Below, in pieces: positions 48,814 to 57,219 of a stretch of DNA of 64,000 nt (position 1 is its first letter; each line of letters opens with the position of its first letter). The notes beneath the pieces were generated by a model. It was not told the DNA's origin, did not search any database, and saw only the letters and a list, made by a program, of their open reading frames with translations. Made by a program: the position numbers and the translations under genes. Source of the DNA: MWCR01 sp049325475 (GTDB lineage Bacteria; Patescibacteriota; Patescibacteriia; 2-12-FULL-60-25); NCBI GenBank assembly GCA_049325475.1, contig JBMOLN010000007.1, positions 434,001 to 498,000 of the forward strand. The letters run 5' to 3'.

Positions 48814-49818
48814 ATGCCACGCATTGCCATCAATGGTTTTGGCCGTATAGGCCGCAATACCCTTAAGGCCGGTTTTAAAAAAGCCGGTTTCAACGTAGTA
48901 GCCATCAATGATTTAACGGATACGCAAACTCTGGCGCATCTGCTGGAATATGATACTGCATACGGCCGCTATGGTGAAAAGGTTTCATATACGAAAACTG
49001 CCCTTAAAGTCGGCAACAAAACAATACCCGTTTTTGCCGAAAAAGACCCGACCAAACTCCCCTGGAAAAAATACAAAGTAGATGTTGTACTGGAGTGTAC
49101 CGGTATATTCCGTGATTTGGAAAAAGCCGGTATGCATATCACTGCCGGCGCCAAATCCGTCATTATCAGCGCTCCGGCCAAAGGCGACGGCATACCCACG
49201 CACGTTATCGGCATAAATGATAAAAACGTTAAAAAGAATATTCGCATCATCAATAATGCCTCTTGCACAACCAACTGCATCGCGCCGGCCATGCAGGTAT
49301 TGATGGAATCATTCGGCATCAAAAAGGCCGGAATGACAACTATCCATGCTTATACCGCCGACCAAAACATCCAAGACGGTCCGCATAAAGATCTGCGCCG
49401 TGCGCGCGCCGCCGCGCAAAACATTGTTCCAACCACAACCGGAGCGGCTATCGCGACGACTGAAGTCGTTGAAGGCTTGGATAAGAAGTTCGATGGCATA
49501 GCCGTTCGTGTACCGGTCGTTGTCGGGTCTTTAACCGATATCACCGCGGTAGTAAAACGCAAGGTTACGGTCGACGCTGTCAATAAGGCATTTATCAAAG
49601 CCGCCAAGCAGCCTCGTTGGAAAAACATATTAACAGTCACCGACGAACCAATTGTCTCATCCGACATTATCGGCAACCCCTATTCCAGCATCATAGATCT
49701 TAGTATGACGAAAGTCATAGACGGTGATTTGGTTAAGGTCCTTTCGTGGTATGACAATGAATGGGGCTACTCGCATCGTTTGGCTGAAATGGCGCTCAAA
49801 CTGGGAAAAAATTTGTAA
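48814..49818 (+). CDS. gap: Glyceraldehyde-3-phosphate dehydrogenase
   Basis: Glycolytic enzyme converting glyceraldehyde-3-phosphate to 1,3-bisphosphoglycerate with NAD(P). The N-terminal INGFGRIGRNTLKA binds the cofactor; the catalytic Cys151 lies in NNASCTTNCIAP, and HAYTADQNIQDGPHKDLRRAR and WYDNEWGYSHRL are standard. The length of 334 aa is normal. Coupled to the upstream anchored protein (one base between stop and start) and followed after five bases by the phosphoesterase gene; pgk and eno lie further on, so lower glycolysis is clustered. Confidence 0.98.
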   Translation: MPRIAINGFGRIGRNTLKAGFKKAGFNVVAINDLTDTQTLAHLLEYDTAYGRYGEKVSYTKTALKVGNKTIPVFAEKDPTKLPWKKYKVDVVLECTGIFRDLEKAGMHITAGAKSVIISAPAKGDGIPTHVIGINDKNVKKNIRIINNASCTTNCIAPAMQVLMESFGIKKAGMTTIHAYTADQNIQDGPHKDLRRARAAAQNIVPTTTGAAIATTEVVEGLDKKFDGIAVRVPVVVGSLTDITAVVKRKVTVDAVNKAFIKAAKQPRWKNILTVTDEPIVSSDIIGNPYSSIIDLSMTKVIDGDLVKVLSWYDNEWGYSHRLAEMALKLGKNL

Positions 49819-49823
49819 TAACA

Positions 49824-50726
49824 ATGAAACAGTTAGATTTGCAAAAATCCGTAGAAACCTTTGCTATTTTTGATGTAGCTTTGCTTTTTCTTGCATTGAT
49901 AGGTCTGGTGTTATTGGTTATTGGTTTTATCTTGAACATTGCATGGATCGTCATCGCCATGATTATTTGCGAGTTCATCTTAATTTACGCAATCTTCATC
50001 GAACCCAACCGCATCTCTGTTACCACATATCGTCATGCAATCGGTGAAGCCACGGATGCCTGGATCAAGATCGTTTTTATTGCCGACCCCCATGCCGGGC
50101 CCATCAAATCCCAAGCTTGGTACGATAAACTGTCTGCCAACTTGAATATCATCAGCCCCGATCTGTTATTAATCGGCGGAGACATGGTTGTACATCACGC
50201 TGAACATATCGGGAAATTAAAATCGCTTGCCGATATTCAAACCATATATGGCAAGTTTTTCATTTTAGGCAACCATGATTATCAAGATGATCCGGCCCGC
50301 ATAACCGCTGAAATGCAAAAAATGGGTTTTCATCATTTGGGCAATACCAATCTGAGCTTGCGCATCCAAGGCAAGGAGCTCCGCATTTCCGGTTGTGACG
50401 ATTGTTTTTACGGGAAAAATCATCCAATTAACAGAATCGATCATAAAGCTCCGCATATTACCTTGGCCCATGAGCCTGACGCCCTCGCCGATATCTCTGA
50501 AGGGGATACGGATCTTGTACTTTGCGGGCATGCGCATGGCGGACAAATTCGTTTTCCCATCATCGGCAGTTTGCACGTACCATCGAATTTCGGTCGTAAA
50601 GCTGACATGGGTAAAAAAATCATTAAAGGCATACCCACAATTATCACTCGCGGACTTGGCGAAGTCGGCATCCGCGCCCGCCTGCTCGCCCCGCCTGAAA
50701 TCGTCATTATTGAATTGGGAATTTAA
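49824..50726 (+). CDS. Membrane-anchored metallophosphoesterase (YkuE-like)
   Basis: Two membrane helices at about 13-58 anchor a calcineurin-like phosphoesterase domain. Its metal motifs are complete: FIADPHAGP (DxH), LIGGDMVVH (GD), ILGNHDYQDD (GNHD), LAHEPD (H) and LCGHAHGGQIRFP (GHxH). The sequence resembles the YkuE group, implicated in lipid or nucleotide phosphoester cleavage at the membrane; the substrate is not known. Start five bases after gap, so probably cotranscribed. An AGCTATCAGCTAATAGC tract (50728-50776) follows. Confidence 0.9.
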   Translation: MKQLDLQKSVETFAIFDVALLFLALIGLVLLVIGFILNIAWIVIAMIICEFILIYAIFIEPNRISVTTYRHAIGEATDAWIKIVFIADPHAGPIKSQAWYDKLSANLNIISPDLLLIGGDMVVHHAEHIGKLKSLADIQTIYGKFFILGNHDYQDDPARITAEMQKMGFHHLGNTNLSLRIQGKELRISGCDDCFYGKNHPINRIDHKAPHITLAHEPDALADISEGDTDLVLCGHAHGGQIRFPIIGSLHVPSNFGRKADMGKKIIKGIPTIITRGLGEVGIRARLLAPPEIVIIELGI

Positions 50727-50727
50727 A

Positions 50728-50776
50728 ATTAGCCAATAGCCATCAGCTAATAGCTATCAGCTAATAGCTATCAGCT
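50728..50776. repeat. AGCTATCAGCTAATAGC word tract
   Basis: Near-perfect tandem words directly before the pgk -10 box. Confidence 0.78.
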
Positions 50777-50777
50777 A

Positions 50778-50786
50778 TGTTATAAT
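50778..50786 (+). promoter_or_regulatory. pgk extended -10 box, leaderless
   Basis: TGT-TATAAT ends eight bases before the ATG at 50795. Confidence 0.68.
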
Positions 50787-50794
50787 ATCCGCAT

Positions 50795-52123
50795 ATGAAA
50801 TCATTGCCGGCTTTAACGCCAAAAACTCCTTTACGCGGCAAAAAAATACTCATCCGGGTTGATTGGAATATTCCTTTATCAACCAATCCCTCGGAAGGGG
50901 ATTTATTAAAAATCGAGCGTTCTGCAGCAACAATTAAGAAACTGCAAAAACAGGGTGCAATCGTCGTCGTGCTCACGCACTTGGGCCGCCCCAAGGCCAA
51001 AGAAAAGTCGCTGTCAACGGCAAGGTTATTGCCGTTCGCCGAAGCATATCTGGAATGTCCGGTTATGTTTTTGGGCGAAGACATAGAAAATGCCGAAGGC
51101 AAAATCGCCACAGCTCAATCAATCAATACCGGAAAAAACGGCAGCGTCTTCCTCATGGAAAATGTAAGATTTTACAAAGGCGAAGATAAAAACGATAAAA
51201 AGTTGGCCAATATTTACGCATCACTGGCTGATGTTTATATCAACGATGCTTTTGCATCCTGCCACCGCAAGCATGCTTCGGTCGCCGCGCTCGCCAGTCT
51301 GCTGCCGCACTTTGCCGGCCCGTCGCTGATAGACGAAGTCGCCGCCGCCGCCAAGATTATCCAAAAACCCAAGAAGCCCTTTGTCGCCGTCATTGGCGGA
51401 GCCAAGCTTTCTACAAAAATGCCCGTCATAACCTCGCTTGCAAAAAAAGCCGACAAAGTCCTCATTGGCGGAGCCATGGCTCATAGTTTTTTTAAAGCCA
51501 AGAAACTCTCGATCGGCAAATCCTATATAGAAGAGGGGAGTGATAAAATTGCTAAAAAGCTCATCAAGAATAAAAAGATTGTTTTACCGCAAGACGTGCT
51601 CGTCGCCAAAGCCATCAAGCGCGGTGTAAATCCCAAACAGGTAAACGTCAAAGATGTAAAAAAGACCGAAATGATCGGCGACATTGGCCCGGTCACAATG
51701 CAGGAATGGTCGGCCATCATCAAGTCCGCGCAGACAATCCTCTGGAACGGTCCGCTTGGCGTGTTTGAAATCACGGCTTTTTCGCATGGATCGCTGGTTA
51801 TGGGCTATGCCATTGCTTCGCGCTCCAAAGGCAAAGCATACGGCATAGTCGGCGGCGGCGACACAATCCCCGTCGCACTCGCTACCGGCATGGATGAATG
51901 GTTCGATCACATCTCAACCGGCGGAGGCGCACTCCTCGAGTTCATTGCCAAATCCGGCAAATTACCCGGCCTCGAAGCTTTACAATCCCGCCAAAAAACC
52001 ATCGCGCCAGCAAAAAAGTCAGCTTCCGCTAAGAAGTCTTCAAGCAAGAAAAAGTCAGCGCCTGCAAAGAAATCCGCTAAGTCAAAAACAGTTAAAAAGT
52101 CCGCAAAAGCGAAAAAGAAGTAG
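50795..52123 (+). CDS. pgk: Phosphoglycerate kinase with histone-like C-terminal tail
   Basis: Glycolytic enzyme making ATP from 1,3-bisphosphoglycerate. LIRVDWNIPL, VLTHLGRPKAK, ENVRFYKGEDKND, INDAFASCHRKHASV, VIGGAKLSTK and GGGDTIPVAL are all present, so the core is intact. After about residue 407, where the family normally ends, there is an added tail of about 35 residues built from KKSA/AKKS units (for example SSSKKKSAPAKKSAKSK), like the tails of histone H1-type proteins. TGT-TATAAT eight bases before the ATG predicts a near-leaderless mRNA; no SD sequence. Confidence 0.97.
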   Translation: MKSLPALTPKTPLRGKKILIRVDWNIPLSTNPSEGDLLKIERSAATIKKLQKQGAIVVVLTHLGRPKAKEKSLSTARLLPFAEAYLECPVMFLGEDIENAEGKIATAQSINTGKNGSVFLMENVRFYKGEDKNDKKLANIYASLADVYINDAFASCHRKHASVAALASLLPHFAGPSLIDEVAAAAKIIQKPKKPFVAVIGGAKLSTKMPVITSLAKKADKVLIGGAMAHSFFKAKKLSIGKSYIEEGSDKIAKKLIKNKKIVLPQDVLVAKAIKRGVNPKQVNVKDVKKTEMIGDIGPVTMQEWSAIIKSAQTILWNGPLGVFEITAFSHGSLVMGYAIASRSKGKAYGIVGGGDTIPVALATGMDEWFDHISTGGGALLEFIAKSGKLPGLEALQSRQKTIAPAKKSASAKKSSSKKKSAPAKKSAKSKTVKKSAKAKKK

Positions 52124-52126
52124 TAG

Positions 52127-52249
52127 TGCTTGGGCTGGTCACAATCCGCCATCAGTAAACTAATCTCAAAATTTCCGGTTAAAGATCTTAATATCTCCAG
52201 TATCACGCTGGAAGAAATTGTGGCGGATTTGTTTAAAAACAGTAATTAA
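52127..52249 (+). pseudogene. Vestige resembling the C-terminus of an ABC ATPase
   Basis: After two in-frame stops behind pgk, a 40-codon frame without a start encodes AISKLISKFPVKDLNISS, TLEEIVADLFKNSN and a stop. This reads like the last helix-strand of an ABC-2-type ATP-binding subunit (the L-E-E-[IV]-[FL] end). No Walker motifs remain upstream. Probably a remnant of a deleted gene. Confidence 0.45.
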
Positions 52250-52267
52250 ATCTCTTGTGGTATTTAT

Positions 52268-52316
52268 GCTACAATATCAATCGATAAATGCTATCAGCTA
52301 AAAGCTTAAAGCTATT
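52268..52316 (+). promoter_or_regulatory. eno promoter region and word tract
   Basis: TGC-TACAAT (52267-52275) lies 45 bases before the enolase ATG; a GCTATCAGCTAAAAGC word tract (52288-52316) fills the leader. Confidence 0.6.
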
Positions 52317-52320
52317 TTTT

Positions 52321-53586
52321 ATGCCTAAATCCGATTTTCTCATCAAATCAGTGGTCGCCCGTGAAATCCTCGATTCTCGCGGCAATCCCACGGTCGCTTG
52401 CCGTGTCACTCTCAAGTCCGGCGCATCAGCCGAGGCCAAAGTCCCGTCAGGAGCCTCAACCGGTTCACATGAAGCGCTCGAGCTCCGCGATGGCGGCAAG
52501 CGCTATCACGGCAAAGGAGTCCGTAAAGCGGTTGAAAACGTCAATAAAAAAATCGCGCCAATACTTAAGAATATCGACGTGCGCCGTCAAAAAGATATTG
52601 ACCACGTCATGATGGAGCTCGACGGCACGGCCAACAAGAAAAAACTCGGCGCCAACGCAATCCTCTCGGTATCGCTCGCCTGCGCCCAGGCTCATGCAGT
52701 CGCTGTAAAGCAACCGCTCTGGCATGTCCTGCGTAAAATATACAATTTCCCGCATAAGCCAAGTTTGCCAACGCCAACCATGAATGTGTTAAACGGCGGT
52801 GCTCATGCCAACTGGTCTCTGGATGTGCAAGAATGCATGATTGTCCCGCTCCGCGGCAAGCTCAACGAACGTGTACGCATGGGTTCTGAAGTCTTCCAGA
52901 CCCTTAAAGGTCTTTTGGCTGAAAAAGGCTATGCAACAACGGTCGGGGATGAAGGCGGTTTTGCTCCCAAATTCAAGAATGTTGAAGCCGCTTTTGATCT
53001 GCTTAAAGAAGCTATACAAAAAACCGGCTACAAGCCCGGAAAAGACATTGGCATGGCCGCAGACGTCGCCGCCTCCGAGTTCTACGACAGTTCCCAAGCC
53101 GTTTATACTTTCCGCGCCGAGGGTGGCAAACAATTCACATCGGCGAAGCTCCTGGATCGCTATCTTGCCTGGCAAAAAAAATACCCGCTCATCTCCATCG
53201 AAGATCCTTTTAGCGAGGATGATTGGGCTGCTTGGTCCGGCTCTTTAAGTCGCTTAGCCAAAAAATCCCGCATTGTCGGTGATGATCTTTTGGTTACTAA
53301 TATCGCCCGACTTAAAAAAGCCATTCAGGAAAAAGCCTGCAATGCCATTCTCATCAAAGTCAATCAAATCGGCACCCTGACCGAATCAGCCGAGGCAATC
53401 ATCATGGCCCACAAAAATCATTTTGCCACTTCCATCTCGCACCGCTCTGGTGAAACCGATGACACCACAATCGCCGATCTCGCAGTCGCCGCCGGTTCAG
53501 AATACATAAAAACCGGTTCACTCTCGCGCTCCGAACGGGTCGAAAAGTATAACCGGCTGATGGAAATCGAGGCCTTTGAGATCTGA
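52321..53586 (+). CDS. eno: Enolase
   Basis: Glycolytic dehydration of 2-phosphoglycerate to phosphoenolpyruvate. Diagnostic segments: REILDSRGNPTVACRV, PSGASTGSHEALELRDG, GANAILSVSLACA, VLNGGAHANWSLDVQE, GDEGGFAP, SIEDPFSEDDW (metal Asp/Glu), VGDDLLVTN, and KVNQIGTLTE with the catalytic Lys, then SHRSGETDDTTIADL. The length of 421 aa is normal. The ATG at 52321 follows a GCTATCAGCTAAAAGC tract; TGC-TACAAT at 52267-52275 is a likely -10. No SD sequence. Confidence 0.98.
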   Translation: MPKSDFLIKSVVAREILDSRGNPTVACRVTLKSGASAEAKVPSGASTGSHEALELRDGGKRYHGKGVRKAVENVNKKIAPILKNIDVRRQKDIDHVMMELDGTANKKKLGANAILSVSLACAQAHAVAVKQPLWHVLRKIYNFPHKPSLPTPTMNVLNGGAHANWSLDVQECMIVPLRGKLNERVRMGSEVFQTLKGLLAEKGYATTVGDEGGFAPKFKNVEAAFDLLKEAIQKTGYKPGKDIGMAADVAASEFYDSSQAVYTFRAEGGKQFTSAKLLDRYLAWQKKYPLISIEDPFSEDDWAAWSGSLSRLAKKSRIVGDDLLVTNIARLKKAIQEKACNAILIKVNQIGTLTESAEAIIMAHKNHFATSISHRSGETDDTTIADLAVAAGSEYIKTGSLSRSERVEKYNRLMEIEAFEI

Positions 53587-53599
53587 CTCTCTCTCTATC

Positions 53600-53922
53600 T
53601 CCCTCTTAATCCAAGACGGAGATGATTGCCGCTCGCTTAAGTTGAGAGAGACTCGGCAAGACTGAACTCACCCCCAACTACGCTAACCCACTACGCTAAA
53701 GCTCCGAGGGTCGAGAAGCTTCGAAGGGCGTGCCAAATCCCTCTCTTGAGATCAATAGAGGGGCTTGGCAAGACCAAACTCACCCCAAACCCCTCTCTTG
53801 AGATCAATAGAGGGGCTTGTTTGCTTAGTATATAAAATAATTTAAGAATCGGTTTTAATCCCCCTTCTCTTATTCTTAAGAGAATTGCGGGGCGGGGGAT
53901 GAGTTGCGTCTAGCCAGAAGGA
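53600..53922. repeat. Gene-free block of repeat units after eno
   Basis: No gene seen. CCCTCTCTTGAGATCAATAG occurs twice (about 53741 and 53792), each followed by AGGGGCTTG. The units CGGCAAGACTGAACTCACCC (about 53652) and TGGCAAGACCAAACTCACCC (about 53767) also repeat. Part may act as terminator for eno. Confidence 0.72.
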
Positions 53923-53934
53923 CGTTATAAAGAG

Positions 53935-54111
53935 TTATGTCTCAGAAATCGTTTTTTTAAGTTCATCCATTTTCTTTTGATCCAATTCCATCAAAACTCT
54001 GCGGATCTCTTTGTGGTGATCTTCAATGATCTTATCAGCTTTTTCGCGGTACTCCTGAAAAATCTGCTTGACTTTTTCCAGTTGCTCGGGCGTTAATTGC
54101 TTGCTTGGCAT
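53935..54111 (-). CDS. Small coiled-coil protein (58 aa)
   Basis: The product is entirely helical and charged (QLTPEQLEKVKQIFQEYREK and on), with heptad spacing that suggests a coiled-coil dimer. Function unknown. The ATG at 54111 is chosen because TGG-TATAAT (54120-54128, complement) ends eight bases upstream, predicting a leaderless mRNA; an earlier in-frame TTG would overlap this box. Confidence 0.72.
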   Translation of the reverse strand: MPSKQLTPEQLEKVKQIFQEYREKADKIIEDHHKEIRRVLMELDQKKMDELKKTISET

Positions 54112-54119
54112 ACATGCCA

Positions 54120-54128
54120 ATTATACCA
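54120..54128 (-). promoter_or_regulatory. Extended -10 box of the 58-aa gene
   Basis: On the complement TGG-TATAAT, eight bases before the ATG. Confidence 0.68.
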
Positions 54129-54159
54129 CAACTGATAAAATCTCAAACATAAACAAGAA

Positions 54160-54262
54160 ACAAACAAATCCCAATATTCAAATATCAAAATTCAAACGAT
54201 AGTATATTTTGAGATTTGATCATTGAGATATGAAATTTGTTTGGTTATTGGAGCTTGGTTAT
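54160..54262. repeat. Word-like tracts before miaB
   Basis: CAAATCCCAATATTCAAATATC and TTGGTTATTGGAGC-type words; no gene seen. Confidence 0.65.
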
Positions 54263-54271
54263 TGGAGTTTG

Positions 54272-54315
54272 CATTCACTTAAGTGATTGACTAAAGTGAA
54301 TGTTTATTGTAGCAT
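54272..54315 (+). promoter_or_regulatory. miaB promoter with inverted repeat, leaderless
   Basis: TTGACT (54287-54292), a 17-base spacer, TAGCAT (54310-54315), six bases before the ATG. CATTCACTT (54272-54280) and AAGTGAATG (54294-54302) form a perfect inverted repeat across the -35 box. Confidence 0.78.
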
Positions 54316-54321
54316 TGCGCA

Positions 54322-55683
54322 ATGAACGATTTAGATCGCGGTGCAGAGCAAAGCCAAAAACCCAAGTATTTTATCCGTGTTTACGGCTGTCAGATGAATG
54401 CCAATGATGCCGAGCGAATGGCTCGTATTTTGGAATCCGCCGGCTTTGAATCCGCAAGCGATGAGAAGTCCGCGAACTTAATCATCTTAAATACTTGCAG
54501 TGTCCGAGAAAGCGCCGAACAGCGCATCTATGGCCTGATGCAAAAATATTTGGATGCCAAACGCGACGGCCGCGATCTTTTAATTGCCGTTACCGGCTGC
54601 ATGGCCGGACGCGACAAAGACGGCGCCTTGCAGCGTAGATTAAAATCCGTTGATTTGTTTTTTAAAACTCCGGAAATGGTCAACCTGCCGCGTTGGATCG
54701 CAGAACTTCGTCCCAATTGGATGATTAGCGGCGGACACATGGAGGATTATTTAAAAATTCAGCCTTTGCGTAATGCCAAATATCAGGCTTATGTAGCAAT
54801 TCAAACCGGTTGCAATCAATTTTGCTCCTATTGCGTGGTTCCTTATGCGCGAGGATTGGAAAAAAACCGGCCATGCAAAGACATATTGCGTGAAATCCGC
54901 GAACATGCCGACGAAGGCGCCACGGAAATTACTTTGCTCGGCCAAAGTGTCAATTCATACCGAGCTTCTGATACGGAAGCATTTCAAACATCCAATCCGT
55001 ATCAAAATCATTTCGCGGCTTTGTTGTGGGAAGTAAATCAAATTCCGCAAATAGAACGCATTCATTGGACTGCGGCGCATCCGTTAAAAATGGACGATCA
55101 AGTAATTCATGCTTTGACATTGCCCAAACAAATCAACTATTTGCATTTGCCCGTGCAGTCCGGCTCCGATGATGTATTGCGCCGAATGAACCGTAAATAT
55201 ACTCGCGATCAATATTTGGGTATCGTTGATAAAATCAATTACTACCGTCCGGGTATTGCACTTGGTACTGATATTATAGTCGGTTTTCCAGGCGAAACAA
55301 GCCGGGACTTTGAAGACACGGTCTCGCTTTACAAGCTATGCAATTTTGATATTTCTTATACGGCTCAATACAGTGAAAGGACCGGCACGCTCTCGCACCG
55401 CATCTTTACTGATGATGTCCCGTCCGAGGTCAAAAAAGAGCGCTGGCAGACTCTGCAAAATTTAATGGAAGAGATTACCTATAAAAAGAATCAGGATTTT
55501 CTGGGCCGGGTTATTCCCGTTTATATCGAAAACGTCGCCGGCCAAACCGCTCATGGCACATCAGCGGAATTCAAGAGAATAACCGCAACCCGCGCCAATC
55601 CCGATCAAATCGGTAAAACAGTTCCCATGAAAGTCACAAAAGCCGGTACCTGGATGCTGGAAGGAGAGATTGTAGAGCAATAG
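54322..55683 (+). CDS. miaB: tRNA-2-methylthio-N6-isopentenyladenosine synthase MiaB
   Basis: Radical-SAM methylthiotransferase that adds the 2-methylthio group to i6A37 made by MiaA, encoded just downstream. N-terminal UPF0004 domain with VYGCQMNANDAERM and ILNTCSVRESAEQ (two cluster Cys) and VTGCMAGRD; radical SAM motif IQTGCNQFCSYCVVPYARG (CxxxCxxC); C-terminal TRAM domain with FLGRVIPVYIENVAG. A short extra loop follows SVNSYR. TTGACT-17-TAGCAT ends six bases before the ATG, so the mRNA should be leaderless, and an inverted repeat spans the promoter. Confidence 0.97.
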   Translation: MNDLDRGAEQSQKPKYFIRVYGCQMNANDAERMARILESAGFESASDEKSANLIILNTCSVRESAEQRIYGLMQKYLDAKRDGRDLLIAVTGCMAGRDKDGALQRRLKSVDLFFKTPEMVNLPRWIAELRPNWMISGGHMEDYLKIQPLRNAKYQAYVAIQTGCNQFCSYCVVPYARGLEKNRPCKDILREIREHADEGATEITLLGQSVNSYRASDTEAFQTSNPYQNHFAALLWEVNQIPQIERIHWTAAHPLKMDDQVIHALTLPKQINYLHLPVQSGSDDVLRRMNRKYTRDQYLGIVDKINYYRPGIALGTDIIVGFPGETSRDFEDTVSLYKLCNFDISYTAQYSERTGTLSHRIFTDDVPSEVKKERWQTLQNLMEEITYKKNQDFLGRVIPVYIENVAGQTAHGTSAEFKRITATRANPDQIGKTVPMKVTKAGTWMLEGEIVEQ

Positions 55684-55692
55684 TCTTCCGCG

Positions 55693-55701
55693 TGCTATAA
55701 T
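55693..55701 (+). promoter_or_regulatory. Extended -10 box of the small lipoprotein gene
   Basis: TGC-TATAAT ends six bases before the ATG at 55708, predicting a leaderless mRNA. Confidence 0.7.
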
Positions 55702-55707
55702 TTAAGT

Positions 55708-56094
55708 ATGAAAAAAATTGCTTTTCTATCACTGATTTTGCTGATTATTATAGGGGGCGGTTGTTTTGGTAAAACGGAAAAAACAACCATAATATCCGAC
55801 AAGAGCAATTGCGAAACATCTGAATTTCGCTTTGCTTGTTATCTTGACCGCGCCATGTCAGCCGGCGATCCGTCTTTATGCGTTGATTTGGGCATCGATA
55901 AGCGTCTGAATTGTCTGGCATCTTATGCAGAAATCATGGAAGCGGAAATTGACTGCAGATCCCTCAAAGACCCGGATTTTATCACTGAATGCGAGATGTC
56001 ATTCGCCAACAGAATAGATGATATCAACAACACGAATGCAACCGGAAATGGCACATCTCTTTTGGACCATGGGGGATTATTTATCGAGCCTTGA
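55708..56094 (+). CDS. Small lipoprotein (128 aa)
   Basis: The signal peptide with lipobox IIGGGC (Cys19) predicts a membrane-anchored lipoprotein. The mature part has six Cys in a regular pattern (NCETSEFRFACYLDRA, LCVDLG, NCLASYAE, DCRSL, TECEMSF), resembling repeats of about 20-25 residues each containing a Cys pair, likely disulfides outside the cell. Function unknown. TGC-TATAAT six bases before the ATG. One base separates its stop from the miaA ATG. Confidence 0.82.
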   Translation: MKKIAFLSLILLIIIGGGCFGKTEKTTIISDKSNCETSEFRFACYLDRAMSAGDPSLCVDLGIDKRLNCLASYAEIMEAEIDCRSLKDPDFITECEMSFANRIDDINNTNATGNGTSLLDHGGLFIEP

Positions 56095-56095
56095 T

Positions 56096-57142
56096 ATGCC
56101 GGCCAAAAAAACTACAAGAGGAGTAAATAAGAAAAAAACACTGCCTCGTGTTATTTTTATAGTCGGGCCGACATCTTCGGGGAAGACCGGGTTGTCGCTG
56201 AAAATTGCCAAGCTTTTCAGCGGCGAAATCGTCAATGCCGACGCCCGGCAAATCTACAAGGGTTTAACAATCGGCACAGGCAAACCGCCGGGCCGCCGCG
56301 CCAAATACATGGGACATGATGCTTACATGGTCCGTGTACCGTATCAATATGTTTTTGAGCAAGCCGGTTTAAATCCCCAGGAATATAAGGTTGACAAACA
56401 GGATAAGTATCCGGAAATACCTCATTATCTCATGGATTTCTTACCGCCCACGGAAACCATGAGTGTGGCCGGATGGCGTTCCGCGGCTTTGCGCGCCATT
56501 AAAGGTATAGTTAAACGCGGACATCTGCCCATTGTTGTCGGCGGCACAGGCCTTTACATCAGCGCGCTTATAGATAATTTTTCCATACCCAAAGTCCCGC
56601 CCAATCCCGCTCTGCGTGAATCATACGAAAAACAGCCTTTGGAAAAGCTTGTTAATCTTTTATTGAAACTGGATCCCTATGCGGCAACATCCGTGGATTT
56701 AAAAAACCCACGCCGGGTAATCCGTGCCCTCGAGGTATGCACTTTTACCGGCAAGCCTTTTAGCCGGCTGAAAACAAAAAAACCGCCTGTTATCGAAGCT
56801 TTCCAAATCGGTTTCAGGTGGTCTCGCGAAGAACTGAATAAGCGCATCGACGCTTCAATTTTGCGCATGATGGAAGAGGGCTGGCCGGAAGAGGTTCGAA
56901 AACTTCACAAGAGGGGAGTGTCCTGGGATGATCCGGCTATGACTTCTATCGGCTACCGTGAGATGGCCCGCTATTTACGCGGGGATATTCTCCTGGAAGA
57001 AGCTGTGCGGCTGGCCAAGATTTCCACTCATCAATATGCCAAACGCCAGGAAACCTGGTTCAAGCGCGACTCTCGAATAAATTGGGTGAATAATGATAAA
57101 CAAGGCATCGAACTTGTTCGAACCTGGCTTAACTCTCGCTGA
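56096..57142 (+). CDS. miaA: tRNA dimethylallyltransferase MiaA
   Basis: MiaA adds an isopentenyl group to A37 of tRNAs reading UNN codons; its product is the MiaB substrate. Seen: IVGPTSSGKTGLSLKIAK (P-loop), VNADARQIYKGLTIGTGKP, HYLMDFLPPTETMSVA, IVVGGTGLYISALID, and KNPRRVIRALEV. Between GTGKP and HYLMDF there is an insertion of about 35 residues (MVRVPYQYVFEQAGLN and on) absent from E. coli MiaA. The N-terminal Lys-rich 17 residues are extra. ATG 56096 begins right after the small lipoprotein stop. Confidence 0.95.
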   Translation: MPAKKTTRGVNKKKTLPRVIFIVGPTSSGKTGLSLKIAKLFSGEIVNADARQIYKGLTIGTGKPPGRRAKYMGHDAYMVRVPYQYVFEQAGLNPQEYKVDKQDKYPEIPHYLMDFLPPTETMSVAGWRSAALRAIKGIVKRGHLPIVVGGTGLYISALIDNFSIPKVPPNPALRESYEKQPLEKLVNLLLKLDPYAATSVDLKNPRRVIRALEVCTFTGKPFSRLKTKKPPVIEAFQIGFRWSREELNKRIDASILRMMEEGWPEEVRKLHKRGVSWDDPAMTSIGYREMARYLRGDILLEEAVRLAKISTHQYAKRQETWFKRDSRINWVNNDKQGIELVRTWLNSR

Positions 57143-57149
57143 CAACCCC

Positions 57150-57218
57150 TCCTAAATCCTCCCCTTTGACAAAGAGGAGGACTAAAACCCCCTCTTTACC
57201 AAAGAGGGAGTAGGGGGA
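57150..57218. repeat. Palindromic repeat pair between miaA and gatB
   Basis: CCTCCCCTTT/AAAGAGGAGG around GAC, and CCCTCTTT/AAAGAGGG around ACC; it lies between converging genes and may terminate both. Confidence 0.75.
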
Positions 57219-57219
57219 G

